From: Andrena cerasifolii
Taxonomy: Eukaryota; Arthropoda; Insecta; Hymenoptera; Andrenidae
NCBI RefSeq assembly: GCF_050908995.1
Contig: NC_135122.1
Coordinates: 11,324,501-11,388,500, forward strand
DNA length: 64,000 bases
Direction: 5' to 3'
Position 1 is the stretch's first letter. Every line of letters begins with the position of its first letter. Under the pieces are notes generated by a model. The model was not told the origin of the DNA. It ran no database searches and worked only from the letters and a program-made list of their open reading frames with translations. A program made the position numbers and the translations under genes. Of the stretch, positions 12,376 through 23,805 are shown piece by piece.

Positions 12376-15300
12376 TTATTCAGATAGAAAATGCGATATT
12401 TGGTACCGATTGAATACTTTTCACTGCTTTCAATTTAACTCTTTAATAACAATAACTGTTTAGTATTTTTTCCTTTGCCAATAATCCTGCAAATTTTCCA
12501 CCTTAATATTAAAATTTAAATTTCACTGAATTTTTTAAACTATATGTAAATTTCATCACATCAAAATATACATTTCTAGGGAAAGACTATCACAGCACGA
12601 AACATATGAAAATTGGTAACTTAAAAATGACGCTGGTGTGCAGTGAACCCCACGTGACCAAATTGTGATTATAAGAAGCTGTGACCTCGAAAGGTTAAAA
12701 TATCGATATAAAATTTCGTGCAGTTCTTTAATAAATTTCTGACGTTTTTCAGGATTATTCCACACAGTGTGGGTGTTCTAATACTGACGAGCGGCAATGC
12801 AGTTTGCGTTTCAAGGCTTGGGAGGGATTCACTAAACAGGTTTAGTGTAGGGAATAATAAATTGACAGTTGCGCAGTATCTGCGTGTAGAGATCCGAGTG
12901 TCAAAGTAGGACTTCATACATCTAGTCCTGAAATAGGAATAACGACGAATGTTCCTCGAGCCTGCGCATATCTAAGTAATATCTAAATTGCGTCGAGCAA
13001 AGTACCACGGCCAATTTGTTTGTGCATAATTCTGGGGAAAAAGCAAATATCAGTCAATTTAAACCGACCAGACAGGTTCTGCATTCCAAGGTACGTAGCT
13101 GCGTATGAAACCATAATTACGCGACGCATGTGTCAATTGGAGTTCCAGTTTCGAATGCAACAAAACGTAAAAAGTGTGGAATAAAAAAGTTAACTTTAAT
13201 CGTCGAATAAAAAATTAAATACATCGCCGAATAATCGAAAGTTGATGTAATTTTTATTCGATTCGTTATTTAAATAATTCTTATTCGGTTAATGACCGGC
13301 TCTGCGCTTGAAATGCATTCAGAAATTGTAATTCCCTCTGCTTTTATTTAATTTAAACCCCTTCGAAAGCTATTCCTAGATATCTCTGTTTTTATTTCTA
13401 TAGGTACTAACTTTTGTCGCGTACTTGTTTTTCCAGCATTCATTTCTGTATCTTTTAACTTTATTTTGAAACCGCTCCCCATTTCCGGGATCGTTTGTCT
13501 TCCCGGTTATATCGGTTTCGTTGCTGCATTTCTCGCGGCGAGAATGGGCGAAAACAACTGTCAAGCACAGACGACCCAGAAAATGATGATCGTCGTCGTT
13601 CTATCTCAGCGGGGTGAAATTTTATCGCGGGAAATTGCAACGGTGGATCTTGCCTCGTAACAATTTATAATTGCAGTTCTAAAGGTACCGTTTAATTGTT
13701 CCTGGCGGAAGCCTGTTCTACTCAACGTCCCTCGTAAGTATCAGAATCTGTGCATAATTCTGTCATAACTGTTGATAAGTTTGTCAGCAACAAATTTACG
13801 TTATGAAAATGAACGCCACTGTATTTAAGTATCTCTGAAATGTAATTAGACGGTGAAAAGTTATTTGAATGTGGAGCAATGAATCAGTAGGAACATAGAA
13901 AATATAGAAACTGAGATTCTTATTCCACGATTTAGATTTATAATTAGCAAAAATAAAGTAACACCAATCGTGAGTTTAGTTATAGAGATAAATTGTTCAT
14001 CGAGAACATGCGTTCATTTCCTTCGATATTATTGACAGCTAATATTTTTCCCTCTTCAACATCCCTATATTGCAAAATTAGAGTTAAATAACAATTCCGC
14101 GTAGAAAAGGAAGAATGATTTTTTCAATATAACGAATTTGAGCTTAAGTCGAAATTTAATAGACCGTAAGTTGATCTGCCTTGAAACAGTGGTGTGCTAA
14201 TAAAACGAAAGCCAGTGGAATTCACGTATTCTATTTGCTTCGTTATTTTCATCGAATCATATTTCCGATACCGTTCATATTTCGTGGCTCCTTTTATTTT
14301 TGTTAGAGCACGTCCCCGACACCCCGGTTGACGTATCGAATCCTGGCCCGACGAAAGGGATACACGCGGTTAGAAATAAATCTCGATTTACTGTGGCTGA
14401 CCATTTCCCAACCGAACCAGAGTTGTCCATAACATGTAGCACACACCTCGTCAGGAAAACGCGCATTTACTCTCTACTCTGGCAAATTCCAATTTAAAAC
14501 CGTATCGCGAAGGGATGAAATCAGTTTTCATTTCTCACGCCTTGATTAAGCCTATTAGGCTAGTCTAGAATAAGTTTTAAGGGACGTTAATTGATGCGCC
14601 ACCGTGATTTATCGCGGTGCCAAGTCGAGGAAGGGAAATTTTATTCCTGCGATCTCAGTTGGGGTACAGGGATAGCATTTTTTAGAAGGGAAATGCTTCT
14701 GGAATTCATGGAAATTCAAGACCTGAGGAAATAACTGTATTACTGCAAATTTTAATATTTTAATCCACAATATACAGATATATATTTGTTTAGAAAATAT
14801 TCAACTCTTAAAATTCTCTTCGTTTTATACTGACACATCCCCTCCATACTAATTACCACAGCTAGGACTAAATAGTCAATAAATAGAATAAAAAGAAACA
14901 GAAAACTTAAAAGTTTAAATAACTTCAAAAAGTTGTTCAACTTAATGAATTTCTATTATTCCTTGTCTCCAAGCTTTTTATGGAATTACTTATGTGTTCG
15001 AACGCACGCAGAGGAATGCAAATATGTACGCTTAAACAGAAGCCCCTTTAGGAAGCTCGGTGTGAGCAGTTAAGGACTGGAAACGGTTATTTTCCCCTTG
15101 TAGTTGGAAGAGTTTGAACTTCACGTCGCATAGAGTGTGGTTCAAAGGAGCACCGGACCCGCGAGATATTGATTTTGCGCTTACCGTGTTTTCCGTTCAA
15201 ACACGGTCTTGTCGAAGCGAGCGGAGAATAGGTCGCGATTTCGTTAAATCGGATCGTACAAGATCCAGCGTCCACTCTTTCGAAACGTGTTCCGCGCTCC

Positions 15301-16362
15301 TCTCATGTCGACTTGATTAAATTTTCCTTCATCAGCTCCACCGATCTTTTCTGTTCGACAGTACGAAACCTTTGAAGCCGCAAATCATCATTAAATAGTA
15401 TTACAGGCTCTTCGAATCCTCTCAATCCTGTCGGGGGGTATTGAAAATTCATTATTCAATTTCGAAAAATGTAACTGAGAAATTTATGTAATATTTTTGT
15501 TGTTGTTACAAAATCAATTTTTGTAACGTCAATCGACGTATGTTTCTTTAAAGGATTCATTACTATTATGAGTTGAAGAGATTCCGTTTAAATTTTCTGA
15601 ATATCTGAATAGCTTAGGGAATGATATTGAGAGAAATGTGCGACGGCGTACTCCGCGGCGATTTGAATTTTGGCGCCAAGCAGGAACTTCAAACTGAGGC
15701 ACTCGCGCGTTCGAAAAGCGTCAGTCCGTAAGCGGGCATCGCGTGGGTAAGACGGTCGCGCTAAGTTCCACCCAGCAATTTTATCGCGTTAATGTTATTT
15801 TTCTATTTGTTTATTACTCGAAGCATTGCATCCACTACAAATTTTACTGTGAATTTTCATGTTAACATGGACATATTTTTTTAAAAATCAGTCTTAAGAA
15901 AAATAATCGAATACAAATTCAATATCGAGTGTTATCAAGGATTCTTTTTACATTTCTTCCATACATTTTTCAATTATTTAAAACCGAAAACTCATATGCT
16001 TCTAATCATTCAAAGAATACATTACGTTCTCCTAAAAGCAATCAAGATACCATCTATTACAGGGAAACATTATTATTTTAAAGATATTATTAATTTACAA
16101 TTAATTTAATTAATTAATTTACAAAAGCAATATAACATCAAATGTAATGGTAAACAAAAATAGCAAGCCACAAAACATACCAAGCTGCTTTTGGCGCCAA
16201 ATGCCATTTAAATTTAATTTCGTACTTCCCTTCAATTTTCTCTATTCTCTGATTGCAATGTAATGTTGGATTTTAAGAATGTCCTTCCCCGAAATTTTCA
16301 CAATTCCAAGGGGTATTTGTTCTCGTGGATTTCTTGGGAATTTCTGTTCTTTACACCGCAGC
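12376..16362. other. Intergenic AT-rich region
   Basis: Mostly AT-rich noncoding DNA with short chance frames. A GC-rich patch at about 15640-15770 contains the palindrome TTTTGGCGCCAA (15668-15679), which recurs at 16189-16200. No gene, RNA or transposon is supported. Confidence 0.4.
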
Positions 16363-16683
16363 TATAAACGCGAACTGTGTCCTTAAACGCGTGGAACGAT
16401 CAGTGTTTCGACCGCATCGTCGCGCGTTGGTCGAACGTGGCTCGTGAAATTTTACTATTGTGAGTTTATCCTTCTCTCTCTCTCTCTTTTTTTATTGAAT
16501 ATTGTAGAAGCTTTCGCGAACGGTCCATGGACTGCAATATATTTGTTTGTTTGTTACGTTTCACTCGACCGGGATTTTAAGCGACATTATTATATTCATC
16601 GGGGTGCTTCGCCATAGTTTTCCAAATTTGTGGAATGGTCAACCCTGGGGACAATAGCCCGAACTGTACAACGAATGGTGAGT
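16363..16683 (+). promoter_or_regulatory. Candidate promoter with small noncoding exon(s)
   Basis: TATAAA at 16363-16368 is followed 39 bases later by TCAGT (16400-16404), the arthropod initiator. The spacing is longer than the usual 30 or so. A donor-like GTGAGT lies at 16460, and a better one, AATG then GTGAGT, at about 16678. This could be a promoter and leader exon reading toward the neuroligin gene 12 kb away, but each motif alone is common. A CT microsatellite at about 16474-16488 follows the first donor. Confidence 0.2.
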
Positions 16684-17817
16684 TTCTGTTTGCTTCATTC
16701 TCTTCATTTTCGTTTCTTCATTTTTTATGACGACTGGTGCACCGAGGAGCTCTTCAAATAAATTGAAAATGTACATGTATAAAATTGTTATTATTCCACA
16801 TTAATGGTATGAAGAGAACGAAGTAATCATTGCACCCTATTTTCTCGCGTTGTATACTTCGTTATCAAGGGATTCGAACGGTAGGTACCAATATTTACTT
16901 GATATGCCGACTCTACTGGGAATGCTTCCTTGTAACGCAGGCACCCCCAAATTCCACTCACCCTTTCGTCACTCCCAACAAGTTTGCGCGGTACTTACTT
17001 CGCCACTGAAAATATCTGTACCCAACACGTGCTCGAGGCGCTCCTCCTCGAACAGGTCCTCCTCGCATCTTCGAGGCGCTATTGAACTAATGAAATGTAA
17101 ATTAAACAGTCGTGTCCTGGCGACGTGTTCCCTCTCCCTAAATTTCCCATCCGATGACTACGACCCGGGTGCAAGCTGCTTAATTAACGGACCGCTTCCT
17201 TGGCTGGCAAATAAGGAGCAGCCGATCTCCCGTCTCCCGCATTCGCTCCCTCTTTTTCGCCCACAGCCTCAGTCGTCGGGACGCTTGCTTCATAAGTTAC
17301 GGTTACCCCTGCGTCGGCTGGAAAATTCGATCTATTTGTCCGCGGAAGGAGGATCCGCGTTCTCCCCTGGATTGCACAGGATTGAGGGGATCTAATTAAC
17401 TGCGACGGGAATCGATCGATCGCCTCGAAAGCCCCGCCGCTACGGCTTAGAGAGGCCAAGGGATTTTTTTTAAATCCTCTCCTCAACACCCCCCGACCCG
17501 CCCCTTCGGCTGACATTTGTTTGTTTGGACTGATGGAGACGAATCGACGTCCAGGGAAGGGATCTCGCCGTGTCCCTCCCCCTCCTTCGTTTCTATTTTC
17601 TTCTTCCCCTAGAAGCACTCTCGAAATCCGCTGGATGCTCGTGCACCGGGCTGAAGATTAGCGCGGGAGAGCTTGGTCACTTGTGTTCACAAGTTGCTTT
17701 GGCTCCTCTGGTAGCCAAAGTGGTGATTCTGACTTTATCTCCCAGTTTCGCAGACGAAACTGGCCGAAATACCTTTACAATCGTTTGGCAGTGGTATTTG
17801 TGAAAATAGGCAGCAAG

Positions 17818-18252
17818 TAGGGGTGTGCCAGTAGCCGGAATTGACGAGGTCAGCTGAACTCGGGCTGAATTTTCCGAGCTGCTTGAAATTGAGGAACTCT
17901 TTGAAAAGGAAAGCTCAAGCGGCTCCGATATTCGAGCCCAAGTAAGACTTCGAATTACTTTAATTTAATATTCGAATTACTCAAGTTACTCGAATATTTA
18001 TGCATTTCGTATCGAATACTAAGTAGTCTAACTGTAGACGCCTATTGACTCGACGTAATTCGAGTCATTCGAAAATTTTCGAGCTGCAAATTTAACGCCC
18101 AGTAACTCGAAGTCGAGAGCTCGAATATTCGAACCGTTTGAGCTTCTCAAGTAGCTTGCATTTCTCTCAAACAGTTCGTCGATCTCAGGCACCGATCGTC
18201 ATTATTTCACTCGGATTCGAGTACTCGAATAAATCGGGTACTCGCATCCCTG
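17818..18252. mobile_element. hAT-type non-autonomous element with 8-bp target duplication
   Basis: The element starts TAGGGGTGTGCCAGTAG and ends CTCGCATCCCTG, whose reverse complement is CAGGGATGCGAG. These are imperfect terminal inverted repeats of the C/TAGGG-TG type common in hAT elements. Both sides carry GCAGCAAG (17810-17817 and 18253-18260), an exact 8-base duplication, which is the hAT hallmark. The 435-base interior has no transposase and is packed with TTCGAG/CTCGAA and ACTCGAAT words, so the transcript would fold extensively. Confidence 0.75.
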
Positions 18253-18260
18253 GCAGCAAG

Positions 18261-21200
18261 TGAGTCTCGAAGCCATCTTCTGCAATAAAGGGAATCTCAC
18301 TCGCGGAAAGTTTATCCTAAAATAAAATTGTCTCTTTATAAAATTTTCCTTTCATAAGAAAGTCACCCCCTTTACAGTTTTACCGCAACTAACAGATCAT
18401 CTCTGCCCAGACAGAAGCGCAAGTAACCGATAGTGTGCTCCCATGGAACGACCGAATCAAATACCTCGCCATTAATAGAAATCGTTTCGCTTACAACCAA
18501 CGCGTATAAAATGAAGAGGCAGGTTTCGTATAATTAAGGCTCGACCTCGCTGGGAGTTTGGTAAATTAATGTTATTGGCACTCGCGCAACAAATGGGGCC
18601 AGTCGGGCTCCGTTTTATTCGCGATTCAGAGGGGTGCGTTCGGCGGAGAAGCGAGACGCTTGCCGCGAGAAAATCGGAAATAGAATAATCGGCGTAAAAA
18701 CATGGGGCGGCCGGGGGAGCGGGGCGTGAAAATTGGGGGTGTCGGTGTAATTAGCGGGGGGATGGAAAAAAATGGTGACGTTACACGAATACCAATTAAC
18801 GGCTCGACAATTAAGAGGGGCCGCGTTAATTATGCCGGGGGTAGAATGTCGATATTGAATGCAGGCGAATGGGATTTCATTTGTACGGTGTGGAAGTTAA
18901 TTGGAAACTGAACGACGCGTCCTGTGGATAAAAAAAAAAAAGGAAAAATCTGACACTATGACGGAACGACAGCGGGAGAGACCGAAGTTGAATTTAACGG
19001 GCGCGCTTGGAAATGGAGCGGTAAGGGGAGGTAAATAGAAAAGTAATTTAAAAGGAACCCGCGATATCTGTTTGCAGATACGCGTGAACGGCGCGAAGAA
19101 AAATGTTCAACAAATTGGAGACAGCGTGAATGGACCGACGGTGTGGCGAGGAAACGGTTGCTTCGTGGGCCGAACCGTGAAAGGGACGGGGCAATTTCGG
19201 GGAAAGTCATTTCGTAGGGAGACGGGTATTGGTGACGTTCTATCTGTTGCTCTTACGCGCGATTTTACGACTTTCCTGTATTGTTGTGGGGAATTTTAAT
19301 AGCTGCCTAGTATTTCATACTTATTATTGATAGGATTGCATATATATATATATATATTTATTGTATAGTATCCTTCTAATTAAAATGTCTCGTCGACTGC
19401 AATTTCGTATAAAATAATCTCAGAGGTCTTCTAAGGAACAGGAAAGGAGGTACAGGTTTAAAAGGAGCGGAGGAAAACGTGGAAAGGAAGCTCTCTCCGA
19501 GAGCAAGGAAGGAAGGGAAGGGTTGCTCAGGACTCGCGCTAGTCTCTGATGAGGGGAGAAAGCGTGAGCTTTCGCTCGTTAAGATTCGTAAATAACGTCG
19601 ACGTCGAGGACAACGAGGCAATTTCCGTTCGTGCTCGAGCTGTCTTGCTCCTGTCTTCAGTATCGTGGTCCGATGACGATCATTTAAATATTCCACCGAT
19701 TTTTACTGTCCTCGTAGTCCAGCACGCTGTAACTTACGAATTATCAGCGTTGCCCACTTGTTTCGAATTTTTTATTGGAGTTTAACCCTGGAACAATCGA
19801 TACAGTAATGTAGGGGGTTGGATGAAGGGTTCACTTTCGCAGGGCCCATTATTTCATTCCTATAGATTTCGAGATAAGCTTCTGAATTAGGTTCTCATAT
19901 TATTATCATCATCTAAAATGCTGATCTTTTCCATGAACTGATACAAATATAAGTAACACATGGAGTCTGATGTATCGGATGGATCTAAATGGACCCTGTA
20001 TCCGCCATGGAATGGCTAAACGCAATCTGGCAAAGGATAGGAGCAGATTTCTCCCCAACACGTATCGCGTAATGCACTTGGCTGAGCAGGGATTCTCGTT
20101 AGGATTCCTCCTCAAAGCGCTGATAGACGTTGCTGGTCATTTAGTGAATTATTGTTTAATCCGCCCCCGTGGAGCGATTTGTGTTGCGCCGTTGATAGGG
20201 TTTACAACAGGTCGCGATCGTTAGTTTTACAAAGGGCAGGGGATGTTATAAATCAGCTGAATAGGTTTGGAAAGTTTGTCCATAAAATGAGAGGGGAGGA
20301 TTTTTAGTCTTTACGGGGTCATTCATCAGGGTCGACAGGAATGGTTCTTTCTTGCGCAGCCTGTTTCCTTTTTATTCGTTGCTGATGGAGAAAAAGTTAT
20401 TCGTTGTTCGTCGTAAATTGTGTGTAGTATCGGTTGGGCGATTGATGGGTGGTTTATATAAATTCTGGAGGATAAATGAGGCATTGATATGAAAAACGGA
20501 CTAACCCACATTGAAAAAAAAATTAATTCTTCCTGTTTTATATGATTAGTAGAGCCTATTGGAATACATTATTGCTACTAACTCAGTTTCGCAGAAAATG
20601 TGGGATAGTCCGTTTTCGCTCTCAATGCCTCAAATAATCTGGAAATGTGTTCCAAGTTCCTTTCCTCGTTTTTAATGCAACTTATTGTCAGTGTACTTTC
20701 TCGAATTTTAGCGCGCAAAATAAGGTTGCATTCTTTGCTTGAGCGAGGAAATGCAGTAGTCTTTTGTATGCAAAGGTGTGCTTAAGACCTCCAGCTACTA
20801 CTGTGCATTTGGAGGTCCATTTGCCGCAGATCACGTTACATTTTCTGTGGCCTTAGTTAATACATTGTGTACGTTCATAGTTCAGTGCGGAATAACTGTA
20901 ATAAAGAAGTGAATTTAGTCTCCTAATTATCTTCCGGAGTATTTGATGTAAAAATTCAAGAGTTGACCCGGTTCGTTTTACGGCTGGAAAATTACAGGCG
21001 ATGTTGGCCTGTAATGGGAAATCGAGATAAATACGCAATTCTTCACCAAGCATCAGAGAAATCACGCCTCAACCCCTTCATTCTCCGAAGTTACTTCGAG
21101 TTGAGCTACCTGAGCCCTTCTCGATTCATTCCAATAGTTTCTTCGACGATTACTGATTCCCGTCACTCATTTGCCAAAGTAATGCCATCAAAAGCAATCT

Positions 21201-21352
21201 CTCTGGTTGAAGTAGAGTTAAAATCAGTGAGCCTTTGACAACCCAAATCGATCGAATCCATTTTCCGCAAGCATCTTTATTTTAATACCCAAGCACCTAC
21301 TTAACTGATCCTTTTTCTCTACTTCTTGTTCGGCGGGGTTGAAGTTAATCTC
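18261..21352. other. Intergenic region, no supported gene
   Basis: Mixed AT-rich and GC-rich noncoding DNA. A short TA microsatellite lies at about 19340-19357. Several 70-100 codon frames occur, none with a recognisable domain, and many overlap on opposite strands. I see nothing else worth annotating. Confidence 0.4.
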
Positions 21353-21993
21353 ACAAGGAGAGTATTTTAGGCGTCCGCCTCCGATCATTTTGATTTTTGG
21401 ATATGTTATAGAGGACCGAAAAATAAGAAATACGTGTTTTTTCCCCCCGTTTTCATATTTGGGGGGTGAAAACTGCGTTCAAAGTTAGGGTTTAGAATTT
21501 TATTTCTAGACAACTTGAGAACTACATTTCCCTGTAGGAGAACACCTTACTATAAGTAAACTTCAATAATAATTATATTTGTTGATTTGTAGGAAATACA
21601 AATTCTGATTTATCCGTATTTTCGGTTCGGCTGTGAAGTATAAGAAAATAAATTTCCATGAAAATAGATGAGGATTTACAAGAATTATTAACAAAAAATA
21701 ACAATTTTTTATGTATTATTTAAACAAATGGACTTTTTGAAAATCTGGTGAGTCAGTCATATTTCGCATTCAACGACACAAAATTCGTCCATTGACACTA
21801 TTCCCCTATCTCTAATACTTCTCGAGATCTTCCACAAAATGATTTTTCAACCCTAACTTTGAACGCAGTTTTCAGCCCTCAAATATGAAAACGGGGAAAA
21901 ATAAAAAAACACGTATTTCTTATTTTTCTGTCCTCTATAACATATCCAAAAATCAAACTGATCGGAGGCGGACACCTAAAGTACTCTCCTTGT
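21353..21993. mobile_element. Long inverted-repeat (foldback/MITE-like) element, 641 bp
   Basis: The left arm (21353-21492) begins ACAAGGAGAGTATTTTAGG. The right arm (21849-21993) is its reverse complement with scattered differences and ends in CCTAAAGTACTCTCCTTGT. The arms are about 140 bases each around a 356-base AT-rich centre with no transposase frame. I find no clear target duplication, so the superfamily is undecided. A diverged partial relative of the right arm lies at 33018-33140. Confidence 0.75.
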
Positions 21994-22199
21994 CAGAAAA
22001 ACGACTACTTATCTCTTCTAACAAATTCCACTTCGAAAGCCTGCCACTAAGGGCGAAAATCAGTGCAATTCTTAACCCCAGAGAGACCGCAACTTGCCCT
22101 CTTCTTCCTCAAAGGATTCCTCCCCCCAACACATCCCAGCGGTTCCCTCCGGTGTTTACTAATCCCTGTGCCCGTTTATCGACGCGACACAGCCAAAAA
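21994..22199. other. Short intergenic spacer
   Basis: Spacer between the inverted-repeat element and the GC-rich block. Nothing recognisable. Confidence 0.3.
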
Positions 22200-23805
22200 C
22201 AATCGCGTGCACGCGTGCCAGCCGTGAGCGTTGGTGGTGGGCTTTGAAGGTGCAATTGATCGCGAGGCAAGCTCAGACAGTGCAGCCGGCACGGACCTAA
22301 GGCGTACGTCGCGGACCGTCCCTCCCTTTCCAGCCGGAGGGCTGTCTGTTGCTGCCAACTTGGACAAAGAGGACGTCTCTGGCATCTCTCTCCTCCGTCC
22401 CCCGTTCCGTCCCGTTCGGCGCGACGCGGAGGAGGCGAGGGGTGCAGCAACAGCGAGCGCAACGGGGAGGATGTGGAGGAGCGGAGCAGCACGGAGCTCT
22501 GGAGGAGATTCCGCGGAGCAGGCAGTAGGAGGAATCGTAGGTGGAGACGTCGGAGGAGAGGGCAGGTGGGTCGAAGGGGGTGAACAAGGAAGTCGAGCGG
22601 GAGAAGTCGTGCAGGACGGGGGCAGGGGGGAGGGGAGAGAGGATCGACGCGGAAGACGAAGGTGGAGGAGCCGTTGGAGAGGGACGGGATCGTGAAAGAA
22701 GCAGAAAAGCGAAGGAGGAGGTCCAGGGAGCGGGAAGGAGGCAGGGAGATGGACGAGGGAGAAAGTCGCCGTGGAGCGACGGCGGAAGGTGAAAGAGGGT
22801 GAAAAGCGTGGAGGGAGGGGCGGAGGAGAGCCGGAACGACCCGGGGGTTGCCGTGGCGTTATCGACCGGACTGGTGGTCGGTACGAAACCAGGCGTCGGC
22901 GCCGTGGATGCCCCGGCTTCCTCGAGTGCCGGACCATCCTCCACCTCCACCACCATCGCTGCCGCCTCCACCACCATCGACGGCGGCAGCAACCAGCACC
23001 GCCACCTCCATGGAGGTCGCGCGGCTGGCTGTCAGTAGAGCCCGGGACAGACAGCCGATCGCGCACACGGAGGGTGCGGGTTCGTCCCTGGGATTGGAAC
23101 GGGTTTGGTCGGTCGGTCGGTTCGCTCGGTTGGTTGCGCGGCTGCGGGATCGGTTACAGGCTTCGGTCGACACGCTCCTCGCTGCTGCTGCTGCGACCTC
23201 TCGAATGTTGCCGCGTATCCATGGACTCTGGGGTGCTGCGCTGCTAGTTACCGCGACGCGGGCCACGCCGTCGTGAGAGTAATCGTCGAAAGGGGGGCGG
23301 CGGTGGTGAGACGCGAGGTAGCGATCCAGAGATGAAGACACCTCGTGGCTAGTGGTGGTGAGGGTGCAGGTGGTGGAGTGGGTGGACGAGTTTGTTCGCG
23401 AGCCGCTAGTATGGAGCTGAGCTGCACGAGTGCCGTGTGAACTGGGGCCCGGATGTGTGTCCGACGGCGGCCCACCGTTCATCCAATCTTGTCGGCGCGA
23501 ATGGGTCCCCATGGATTTTCATCCCGTCGCGACTCCGTGAACGACGGCTTCGATGAGACTCGCGCGGAGGTCCACGGAGTTTTGAGGAGCAAACGAGGGA
23601 AACGGTACGTCGGCGGAGCTCCTGGAGGAGCAGGATGCTTCGCTAGTTACTCGGCGGGATGTTAACCACCGGTTCGCGCGACGGTGCGCTATTGCCGGCA
23701 TGTAAATTGCGAGCAACTTGCTCCCCCCTGGCTTATGGTTTAATGCTAAACTACTTAGCCAAGTGTTAACTTCGGTCCTCTCCTTCAAGCCGTTCAAGTT
23801 CCAAG
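22200..23805 (+). promoter_or_regulatory. Nlg2: GC-rich block, probable Nlg2 promoter and noncoding first exon
   Basis: Composition changes abruptly to GC-rich here. The plus strand is a G/A-rich run of GGAGG and GGGAG words from about 22430 to 22830. This is followed by CCACC/ACCATC triplet-like DNA at about 22930-23010. Long frames are open on both strands but encode only Arg/Gly/Pro/Ser-rich low complexity, so I read them as by-products of composition. Candidate splice donors on the plus strand are ACG then GTACGT near 23604 and AAG then GTATGC at 23806. The block lies 4 kb upstream of a good acceptor at 27911 and of the neuroligin start codon, so a promoter with an untranslated first exon is the likely reading. 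No exact start site can be given. Confidence 0.4.

Noticed and set aside
22176..23512. Long frames on both strands in the GC-rich block as protein genes
   Set aside because: They overlap on opposite strands, encode only Arg/Gly/Pro/Ser-rich low complexity with no domain, and fit stop-codon scarcity in GC-rich DNA.
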